A DNA stretch of 5,476 nt from Cellvibrionales bacterium UBA1963 (GTDB taxonomy: Bacteria > Pseudomonadota > Gammaproteobacteria > Pseudomonadales > UBA7434), in the NCBI GenBank assembly GCA_002336035.1, contig DDED01000011.1:1-5476 (forward strand), in the 5' to 3' direction. Below the pieces are notes generated by a model. It searched no databases. It was not told the DNA's origin and saw only the letters and a list, made by a program, of their open reading frames with translations. The position numbers were made by a program, and so were the translations under genes. Positions 1 to 4,796 of the stretch are shown piece by piece (within the stretch, counting starts at the first letter, position 1; each line of letters starts with the position of its first letter).

Positions 1-193
1 CGGTGGCTGGCTAATGGCTAAAGGCGCATTGGTTGCGCATCAGAAAATCGATGAAGATCCTGATTTTTATGGCGCAAAAATTATCACTGCCGAGTTTTAT
101 GCTGCACATATTCTACCCCGTGCTGGCGCTTATGCAGCTGCAGCTGCAGCTGATAGCCAATTAACAATGGGTTTAAAAGAAGACCAATTCTAA
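1..193 (+). CDS. Acyl-CoA dehydrogenase, C-terminal fragment (5' end outside window)
   Basis: Only the last 63 residues are present; the reading frame begins at base 2 and ends in TAA at 191-193. The peptide starts GGWLMAKGALVAHQ, continues with a helix around DPDFYGAKIITAEFYAAHILP, and ends LKEDQF. This pattern (GGWL-x-AKGA, then a helix with DFY-x-AK and an FYA-x-H-x-LP motif) resembles the extra C-terminal helical domain of the larger FadE-like acyl-CoA dehydrogenases (Acyl-CoA_dh_C type). Such enzymes oxidise acyl-CoA to trans-2-enoyl-CoA with FAD and give electrons to ETF, which fits the ETF-QO gene downstream. Chain-length preference and active-site residues cannot be judged because the catalytic part is missing. 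The family call rests on recalled motifs, not on an alignment. Confidence 0.75.
   Translation, partial: GGWLMAKGALVAHQKIDEDPDFYGAKIITAEFYAAHILPRAGAYAAAAAADSQLTMGLKEDQF
134..151 (+). repeat. Hexanucleotide repeat (GCAGCT)x3 inside the dehydrogenase gene
   Basis: Three perfect tandem copies of GCAGCT encode six consecutive alanines near the C-terminus of the acyl-CoA dehydrogenase. The unit is six bases, so gain or loss of a copy would add or remove two alanines without shifting the frame. This makes it a length-variable linker at most, not a phase switch. Confidence 0.85.
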
Positions 194-240
194 ACTATCG
201 GATAATAAACCAGCAATAATCGACGATAAAACCCAATTAA

Positions 241-284
241 CCCCTTAAATTAACCCATTGGTTCGTTTAAGGGGGGAATTTCTT
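241..284 (+). terminator. Probable intrinsic terminator after acyl-CoA dehydrogenase
   Basis: A nine-base perfect inverted repeat, CCCCTTAAA (241-249) and TTTAAGGGG (266-274), encloses a 16-base loop that can itself fold AACC (252-255) on GGTT (260-263). The stem is followed by GG, AA and a short T-rich run (TTTCTT, 279-284). It lies 47 bases after the dehydrogenase stop codon and points the right way to end that transcript. The T-run is interrupted by a C, so termination may be incomplete. The stem is unlikely to be chance because it is long and GC-closed at its base. Confidence 0.7.
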
Positions 285-317
285 CCCTCATACCTCACTC
301 ATTCAGTTTATTTGATG

Positions 318-323
318 TAAAAT
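318..323 (+). promoter_or_regulatory. Weak candidate -10 box upstream of the FabH-like gene
   Basis: TAAAAT matches the sigma-70 -10 consensus TATAAT at five of six positions and would start transcription near 330, about 70 bases before the ATG at 403. No convincing -35 element lies 16-18 bases upstream. The terminator at 241-284 suggests that the FabH-like gene needs its own promoter somewhere between 285 and 402, and this is one candidate within AT-rich sequence. Confidence 0.25.
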
Positions 324-336
324 AAATCTTACAAAT

Positions 337-359
337 TTTGGATCACTGGGTGCTCCAAA
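337..359. promoter_or_regulatory. Inverted repeat TTTGGA-N11-TCCAAA, possible operator
   Basis: Two perfect six-base arms (337-342 and 354-359) lie between the candidate -10 box and the start of the FabH-like gene, so a bound protein or RNA hairpin here could affect its expression. A similar TTTGG...CCAAA pair lies at 1542-1564, upstream of ETF-QO. Six-base inverted repeats with short loops occur by chance at about this rate in a few hundred bases, so the regulatory reading is tentative. Confidence 0.25.
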
Positions 360-402
360 CATTATGGTTTAATGAATCAAGAATGACCTGAGATGACAAA
401 GA

Positions 403-1488
403 ATGAGGCAAGCAGCAATTACTGGCTGGGGAAAATGTGCCCCCGACAATATCTTAAGCAACGATGACTTAGCGACACTCTTCGATACCAATGATGAATG
501 GATCACGAGTCGCACCGGCATGAAAGAACGTCGGATATCTCACGTGCCAATCAGTGAACTGTCTCATATTGCAGCGGCACGCGCTTTGGCGTGTGCCGGT
601 GTCAATGCCGATGACGTTGATATGATTATTCTCGGTAGCTGCTCCTTCGATAGCCAAGTACCTAACTCATCTTCACGCATTCAGCAGCTTTTACAAGCTA
701 GCAATGCTGCTTGCATGGACTTGAATACGGCATGCACCAGCGGTATGTATGCACTGTCAGTCGCCTCGGCAATGATTAAAGCCGGCACGATCAATAATGC
801 CGTGATCATTGGCGCTGAAGTCATTCATCCTTTTATGGATTGGACCGACAGAAACGTCGCTATTTTATTTGGTGACGGCGCAGCAGCCTTTTATTTAGAA
901 GCTGAAGACACGGAAGAAAATGTTGGCATTCAAGCTGAAGCTTTAGGCTGTATAGCGGACTCTCGGGACATTCTTGCTGTCAACGGCGTCGGCCTAAAGT
1001 ACGCGAACCAAGGATGGCCACTCGGAACGACTCTGTGGGATTTTGAAGGCAGAGAAATCTTTAAGCAAGCCATTACCGGCATGCAATCAGGCTGTGAAAA
1101 AGCGCTTGGGAAAATGGGCATTAGCACCAGCGATGTTGATATTGTGATTCCCCACCAAGCAAATTTGCGAATTATTGAGGCATTAGCTCAACGACTTAAA
1201 GTCCCCAATGAAAAATTGTTCGTCAACATTCATCGTTATGGGAATATGTCAGCCGCAACTGCCCCGATGGCAATTGTAGAAGCCGTAGAGGAAAAGCATG
1301 TAACGTCCGGCGATTTGATTTTAGTTCCTGCCTTTGGAGCAGGCCTAACATGGAGTGCTCAATTAATCCGCTGGGGACAGCGTTGCGAGCCTATCGCTAC
1401 CACCGATATTGCCTTACCAGAATGCAAAGAAAGTGCGCTGGATATTGTAACTAGAGTGGCCGAAACACATCTAAAAAACCCTGCTTAA
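403..1488 (+). CDS. FabH-like beta-ketoacyl-ACP synthase III with C-terminal extension
   Basis: This 361-residue thiolase-fold protein matches FabH along its length. The N-terminus carries the DEWITSRTG motif (31-39), whose Trp33 and Arg37 correspond to the CoA-contacting pair of E. coli FabH. The catalytic triad is complete: Cys111 in NTACTSG, His251 in IPHQANLRII and Asn281 in RYGNMSAAT. FGDGAAA (156-162) and AFGAGLTW (310-317) are further family motifs. KAS III enzymes condense an acyl-CoA primer with malonyl-ACP in the cytoplasm. The protein is about 40 residues longer than E. coli FabH because of a tail after LIRW (321-324). It sits alone, away from the plsX-fabH-fabD cluster and among acyl-CoA oxidation genes, so a secondary FabH is more likely than the housekeeping one. 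P. aeruginosa PA3286, which feeds octanoyl-CoA from beta-oxidation into synthesis, is a plausible functional analogue by inference. ATG 403 is the only fitting in-frame start, and its ribosome binding site (GAG at 390-392) is weak. Confidence 0.85.
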   Translation: MRQAAITGWGKCAPDNILSNDDLATLFDTNDEWITSRTGMKERRISHVPISELSHIAAARALACAGVNADDVDMIILGSCSFDSQVPNSSSRIQQLLQASNAACMDLNTACTSGMYALSVASAMIKAGTINNAVIIGAEVIHPFMDWTDRNVAILFGDGAAAFYLEAEDTEENVGIQAEALGCIADSRDILAVNGVGLKYANQGWPLGTTLWDFEGREIFKQAITGMQSGCEKALGKMGISTSDVDIVIPHQANLRIIEALAQRLKVPNEKLFVNIHRYGNMSAATAPMAIVEAVEEKHVTSGDLILVPAFGAGLTWSAQLIRWGQRCEPIATTDIALPECKESALDIVTRVAETHLKNPA

Positions 1489-1541
1489 CGTAAACTACAA
1501 TAGACCTTTAACCTGCACGACTGTTATTGATAATGCTTTGC

Positions 1542-1564
1542 ATTTGGAAGCAACTTCACCAAAT
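1542..1564 (+). promoter_or_regulatory. Hairpin/inverted repeat ATTTGG-N11-CCAAAT between FabH-like gene and ETF-QO
   Basis: Perfect six-base arms at 1542-1547 and 1559-1564 can be extended inward by AAG (1548-1550) on CTT (1554-1556) if two bases bulge. This gives a nine-pair hairpin with a CAA loop. It lies 54 bases after the FabH-like stop codon. The following bases are not T-rich, so it is a poor intrinsic terminator. It could stabilise the 3' end of the upstream message or be an operator for the promoter near 1617. It shares a TTTGG...CCAAA core with the repeat at 337-359. Confidence 0.3.
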
Positions 1565-1616
1565 CTTGACGATTAAAGGCCATGCTACACGATACATACA
1601 TTGCCTCAATCTGCGC

Positions 1617-1622
1617 TATAAT
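1617..1622 (+). promoter_or_regulatory. Consensus -10 box (TATAAT), likely ETF-QO promoter
   Basis: A perfect TATAAT lies 150 bases upstream of the preferred ETF-QO start and predicts a transcript start near 1629. The -35 region is poor: TACATA at 1593-1598 matches TTGACA at only three positions with an 18-base spacer, and the better-looking TTGCCT at 1601-1606 is only ten bases away. An activator or a non-standard -35 would be needed for strong use. The long gap after the FabH-like gene supports separate transcription. Confidence 0.4.
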
Positions 1623-1625
1623 AAT

Positions 1626-1720
1626 TTAGTGCGTGAGTAGGCCGAAAAGACTAGGACTGATTAACCAATATCAGTATCAATGCACTAATGCCACAAGGCA
1701 CCTAATACATCGTGTTGCCT
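1626..1720 (+). promoter_or_regulatory. Potentially structured 5' leader of ETF-QO
   Basis: If transcription starts near 1629, about 145 bases of leader precede ETF-QO. Visible pairings are ACTGAT/ATCAGT (1656-1661 with 1670-1675), TTAGTGC/GCACTAA (1626-1632 with 1682-1688, partly upstream of the predicted start), TGCC/GGCA (1689-1692 with 1697-1700), and AGGCA/TGCCT (1696-1700 with 1716-1720). The last two share the AGGCA strand and exclude each other, as in attenuators. No riboswitch class that I know matches, and short pairings like these are common by chance. Confidence 0.2.
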
Positions 1721-1759
1721 GCTTAGTAGCCATGACTGAGCTAATAGGGTCAAAAGAAA

Positions 1760-1765
1760 AAGGGG
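1760..1765 (+). promoter_or_regulatory. Ribosome binding site that sets the ETF-QO start at TTG 1773
   Basis: AAGGGG is the only Shine-Dalgarno-like run upstream of the gene. It lies seven bases before TTG 1773, an ideal distance, but one base before the in-frame TTG at 1767, and 22 bases before the first in-frame ATG at 1788. The spacing therefore favours a TTG start at 1773. Confidence 0.7.
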
Positions 1766-1772
1766 TTTGATT

Positions 1773-3422
1773 TTGGATAGAGAATCGATGGAGTTTGATG
1801 TTGTTATCGTAGGCGCTGGCCCTGCGGGACTATCAACAGCATGCAAGCTTGCCCAACTAGCGGCAGAAAACGAAAAAGAAATCACCATTTGCGTGGTTGA
1901 AAAAGGGTCCGAAGTAGGTGCTCATATTTTGTCTGGCGCAGTGCTTGACCCTAAAGCCATGAATGAATTGTTCCCTGACTGGAAAGCGCAAGGTGCACCA
2001 CTTAATGTGCCTGTCAGTGAAGATCAAGTCATGTTCATGTTTGGTCAAAAAGCCGCACTCAAGGTTCCCCTCCTCTTCACCCCAGGGTTTCACAACCACG
2101 GTAATTATGTCATAAGCCTTGGCAATGTTTGCCGATGGCTTGCTGAGCAAGCTGAAGGGATGGGTGTTGAAGTATACCCTGGTTTCTCTGCGGCTGAAGT
2201 GCTCTATCATGAAGACGGAAGCGTTAAGGGAATTGCAACTGGCGACATGGGCGTGAGTGAAACTGGCGAACAAAAAGACAGCTATATGCGCGGCATGGAG
2301 CTCCATGCAAAATATACAGTTTTCTCCGAAGGCTGCAGAGGCCATCTGGGTAAACAATTAATTGAAAAATTTGAACTCGACAAAGGTTGTGACCCGCAAC
2401 ATTATGGGCTGGGTTTCAAAGAGATTTGGGAAATTGATCCTGCTAAACATAAACCCGGTTTAGTCGTTCACACCATGGGCTGGCCTGCTGCCAAAAAGAC
2501 CACATCCGGTTCTTACATGTACCACAATGAAGATAATCAGATATCACTGGGTTACGTTGTTCCACTGAGCTATGAAAACCCCCATCTGTCACCGTTCGAT
2601 GAATTTCAACAGTGGAAACAGCACAGTGCTATTAAGCATTATCTCGAAGGCGGCAAGCGCATTACCTACGGAGCAAGAGCACTGATTAAAGGCGGCCCTC
2701 AATCTCGACCAAAAATGTCTTTCCCTGGCGGTCTTTTAGTTGGTGATGATGCAGGAACCCTCAACTTTGCGAGAATTAAAGGCAGTCATACTGCTATGAA
2801 ATCAGGCATGATCGCTGCAGAAACATTGTATGCGGCTCTCAGCGAAGGCGCTGAAGGTCATAATGACTTGGTCAATTATGCTGATAAATTCAATGACTCA
2901 TGGCTCAATCAGGAGCTCACTAAATGGCGTAATTTTGGCCCACTAGTCCATAAATTTGGTGGTTTAATTGCTGGCGGTTTAGCGTTTATAGAGATGGGTA
3001 TTTTTAAAGGCAAGCTGCCTTGGACCTTAAGAGATCCCAAGCCTGATCATGAGACTTTAAAGCACGCTGACAAGATGCCTGTTATTGAATACCCAAAGCC
3101 TGACAATCAAATAAGCTTTGACAAACTTTCATCGGTATTCCTGTCTAACACTAACCATGAAGAAGACCAACCTTGCCACTTAACTCTTCGTGACCCCCAT
3201 ATTCCATTGAATCATAATTTGCCAAAATATAACGAACCTGCTCAACGATACTGCCCCGCTGGGGTTTATGAGATAGTCGAAGACACAACAGGAACAAAAA
3301 AGTTTCAAATTAACTCGCAGAACTGCGTGCACTGCAAAACTTGTGATATTAAAGACCCAACGCAAAACATCGTTTGGATAACGCCAGAAGGTACCGGCGG
3401 GCCTAATTACCCCAACATGTAA
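1773..3422 (+). CDS. Electron-transfer flavoprotein:ubiquinone oxidoreductase (ETF-QO)
   Basis: This protein takes electrons from reduced ETF, loaded by acyl-CoA and related dehydrogenases, and passes them through FAD and a 4Fe-4S cluster to ubiquinone at the inner membrane. From TTG 1773 it has 549 residues, the usual length of the bacterial family. The dinucleotide-binding motif GAGPAG is at 14-19, followed by EKGSEVGAHILSG (43-55). GDDAGTLNF (324-332) and IKGSHTAMKSG form the second FAD-binding region. A hydrophobic Gly-rich stretch near 387-412 is the likely monotopic membrane patch. The ferredoxin-like C-terminus supplies four cluster cysteines, Cys494 (RYCPAGVYE) and Cys518, 521 and 524 (CVHCKTC), and ends GGPNYPNM as in relatives. 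TTG 1773 is preferred because of its ribosome binding site and because the resulting MDRESMEFDVV beginning resembles pseudomonad ETF-QO starts. ATG 1788 would also leave the FAD motif intact. The genes for ETF itself are not in the window. Confidence 0.95.
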   Translation: MDRESMEFDVVIVGAGPAGLSTACKLAQLAAENEKEITICVVEKGSEVGAHILSGAVLDPKAMNELFPDWKAQGAPLNVPVSEDQVMFMFGQKAALKVPLLFTPGFHNHGNYVISLGNVCRWLAEQAEGMGVEVYPGFSAAEVLYHEDGSVKGIATGDMGVSETGEQKDSYMRGMELHAKYTVFSEGCRGHLGKQLIEKFELDKGCDPQHYGLGFKEIWEIDPAKHKPGLVVHTMGWPAAKKTTSGSYMYHNEDNQISLGYVVPLSYENPHLSPFDEFQQWKQHSAIKHYLEGGKRITYGARALIKGGPQSRPKMSFPGGLLVGDDAGTLNFARIKGSHTAMKSGMIAAETLYAALSEGAEGHNDLVNYADKFNDSWLNQELTKWRNFGPLVHKFGGLIAGGLAFIEMGIFKGKLPWTLRDPKPDHETLKHADKMPVIEYPKPDNQISFDKLSSVFLSNTNHEEDQPCHLTLRDPHIPLNHNLPKYNEPAQRYCPAGVYEIVEDTTGTKKFQINSQNCVHCKTCDIKDPTQNIVWITPEGTGGPNYPNM

Positions 3423-3425
3423 ACT

Positions 3426-3453
3426 AAAAAAATCTCTGCCGATTAAAGACCGG
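3426..3453 (-). terminator. Weak candidate terminator for the minus-strand genes
   Basis: Read on the minus strand, a small stem (CGG 3453-3451 on CCG 3441-3439, plus one wobble pair) is followed after CAGAGA by seven T residues (3432-3426). The stem is short and the T-run is offset, so this is a weak call. It is the only terminator-like structure with a T-tract in the 66-base convergent spacer between ETF-QO and the DUF1285 gene. No clear plus-strand terminator was seen there. Confidence 0.22.
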
Positions 3454-3488
3454 TTGAACGAGTCAAATAATATCAATTTAAATTTTGG

Positions 3489-4055
3489 CTAGAGCGCACC
3501 TAATTCAAATTGACACCCATCAGAATGGAGAAACAGGCGTTGGCCTTCCCCAGTTTCTTCAACTTCACACCAATCTAAAATCTGGTAGTACATAGGCCTT
3601 GAGAGTCTAGCCGCTATGCCTGATCGAATGCCGACGCAAGGAACCTTCACAGCCATACCTGGAACCGCAGAAAGGTAACATGCGTGCTCATCATTAATCA
3701 CTACGGATTGACCAAGATTAGTTGTGGCTATAACTTGGTGGTGGTCAATGGAGCGATTTAAATCAATCACTAAAAAAGGCAAATCTTCTACCGTAATTTC
3801 AAGCAATTGCTCTGGCGCCAAAAGATAATAACGGTCATTAAACGCCACCAAGCTTTTAGCCAACAAATCGACCATCGCCGGTCGATTAAACATTGACCCT
3901 TGATAAGACCAGTCACCGTTACGGTGGATAGTAATGGCCATTTTTCCAGGCATTAAATGCAATAACTCTGCAGCGCGGCGCAAGCGATCACTGTCTGTAT
4001 CTAAATTAATCGTCTGTTCAGCAATGGATTCTAAAAAACGGTCGTCTAAGTTCAT
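3489..4055 (-). CDS. DUF1285 family protein, function unknown
   Basis: This 188-residue protein is recognised as DUF1285 from a chain of motifs: I-x-x-x-GDWSYQGS (45-54) followed by a conserved Arg-Pro (58-59), a YYLLAPEQ strand (76-83), EDLPFLVIDL (90-99), TTNLGQSVVINDEHA (111-125) and a C-terminal RPMYYQIL helix (153-160). These match the family's usual GxWxYxGxPIxR, RYYLVTPVEK, DAPFVAV and TNxGDxV-x-x-D-x-x-H signatures. The family is small, soluble and without established function. No signal peptide, membrane segment or catalytic motif is seen. An in-frame TTG at 4085 would add ten residues and overlap the lipoprotein gene by 17 bases. I prefer ATG 4055 because it is a normal start codon just 13 bases after the lipoprotein stop and has a modest GAG nine bases upstream. 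The gene is probably translated from the same message as the lipoprotein and converges on ETF-QO. Confidence 0.85.
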   Translation of the reverse strand: MNLDDRFLESIAEQTINLDTDSDRLRRAAELLHLMPGKMAITIHRNGDWSYQGSMFNRPAMVDLLAKSLVAFNDRYYLLAPEQLLEITVEDLPFLVIDLNRSIDHHQVIATTNLGQSVVINDEHACYLSAVPGMAVKVPCVGIRSGIAARLSRPMYYQILDWCEVEETGEGQRLFLHSDGCQFELGAL

Positions 4056-4068
4056 GACATTGTGCTCG

Positions 4069-4668
4069 TTAATTCGAGGCTGCAAGTTGCTCAGATAACC
4101 GAGCTAGAGCCTCATCTAAAAGACTAGCGCTTAACTGGTGTCGAGAGAGCAATGACCTTCTCGTCGTGATAGTAACCACCTCGATAGTTTTATCGCTATA
4201 TAAATCAATGACTAGAATCTTGTATCGATGCCTTCGAGGCATGTACCTGTCTTTGTGATGCGAAATCGCAAGCTGCTCATAAAGCGAATGAGGCTCACAG
4301 CTTAAATGTTGCTTTTTACAACTAAGTAACGGCTCAATGCGAAATAAAAATCCTGCCGCAGGTAATTGCGACAACGGGTCAATTGCCAATGCGTCAATGC
4401 GCAATGATGCCGACAAAGGTTGCACTGTATAATGTCGATTTAATGCGGTAGAGAGTTTCACCGATAACAGCTCGTTCGTCGCTGAAATATAAATCGGTGA
4501 TAATCGATCGATGGGATAACTGTCTTGCAATATGATTTGATAACCCGAGCCACTCAAAGAGTAAGCATTCAACTCACTCACATGACGCTTTGCAGACTGA
4601 TCAGCATAATTGGTCGTATGAAGGCAAGCGGTGAGTCCAAAAAGTAAGGGAAGCAATAACCAACGCAT
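4069..4668 (-). CDS. Predicted lipoprotein, family not recognised
   Basis: The 199-residue product begins with a short lipoprotein signal: MRW, a hydrophobic core LLLPLLFGL, and the lipobox LTAC with Cys15 as the lipidated residue. Leu follows the cysteine instead of Asp, so under the E. coli sorting rule outer-membrane delivery is likely. The mature 185 residues have no recognised domain. They contain alternating strand-like hydrophobic stretches (for example 44-48, 57-62 and 150-156), a second cysteine pair Cys117/Cys124 that could form a periplasmic disulfide, a basic segment RYMPRRHRYK (141-150), and a C-terminal amphipathic helix (about 172-197). The general layout (lipobox, mixed alpha/beta core, terminal helix ending in Ala/Ser) recalls envelope-complex auxiliary lipoproteins, but this is impression only. 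ATG 4668 is chosen over ATG 4674 and GTG 4713 because GGAG lies eight bases before it. The stop codon is 13 bases before the DUF1285 ATG. Confidence 0.8.
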   Translation of the reverse strand: MRWLLLPLLFGLTACLHTTNYADQSAKRHVSELNAYSLSGSGYQIILQDSYPIDRLSPIYISATNELLSVKLSTALNRHYTVQPLSASLRIDALAIDPLSQLPAAGFLFRIEPLLSCKKQHLSCEPHSLYEQLAISHHKDRYMPRRHRYKILVIDLYSDKTIEVVTITTRRSLLSRHQLSASLLDEALARLSEQLAASN

Positions 4669-4676
4669 CGTCATAT

Positions 4677-4680
4677 CTCC
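4677..4680 (-). promoter_or_regulatory. Ribosome binding site deciding the lipoprotein start
   Basis: GGAG on the minus strand lies eight bases before ATG 4668 but only two before the in-frame ATG 4674. The spacing points to 4668. This also gives the more typical signal peptide, with Arg2 directly before the hydrophobic core. Confidence 0.65.
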
Positions 4681-4738
4681 GAATTTCTTACAAAAGACAA
4701 TCTGCCTAAGCACAGCCTATGAGCTGATCATGCCGTTA

Positions 4739-4752
4739 TTGCCATGTGGCAA
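4739..4752. promoter_or_regulatory. Inverted repeat TTGCCA-TG-TGGCAA between serA-type and lipoprotein genes
   Basis: Six-base arms separated by two bases form a compact near-palindrome 71 bases upstream of the lipoprotein ATG and 45 bases after the serA-type stop. Such a short centre suits a dimeric repressor site as well as an RNA hairpin (five pairs with a four-base loop). No T-tract follows on either strand, so a terminator is unlikely. On the minus strand TTGCCA also resembles a -35 box, but no good -10 lies 16-18 bases downstream. Confidence 0.3.
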
Positions 4753-4796
4753 CCCAATAGAACGCAAATGGCTTCAGACCAGATGCTTTCGACGAA

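Noticed and set aside
134..151. (GCAGCT)x3 as a phase-variation tract
   Set aside because: Copy-number change keeps the reading frame and only changes the number of alanines, and three copies are too few for frequent slippage.
1582..1629. Possible 15-codon leader peptide (ATG 1582 to TAG 1627) upstream of ETF-QO
   Set aside because: It overlaps the likely -10 box, so it would not be on the ETF-QO transcript. The AAGG before it is too close to the ATG, and the peptide has no run of a regulatory amino acid.
1857..2357. Minus-strand open frame of 166 codons inside ETF-QO
   Set aside because: It is wholly antisense to a strongly conserved coding region, and its translation shows no domain or signal.
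3473..3513. AT-rich inverted repeat (TCAATTTAAAT with ATTCAAATTGA) across the DUF1285 stop codon, considered as a bidirectional terminator
   Set aside because: The stem has one mismatch and almost no GC pairs, there is a 17-base loop, and the right arm is coding sequence. It is most likely chance in AT-rich DNA.
4055..4085. Upstream TTG 4085 as the DUF1285 start, giving a 17-base overlap with the lipoprotein gene
   Set aside because: There is no Shine-Dalgarno run before TTG 4085, and the ten added residues lie outside the recognised domain. ATG 4055 gives ordinary operon spacing.
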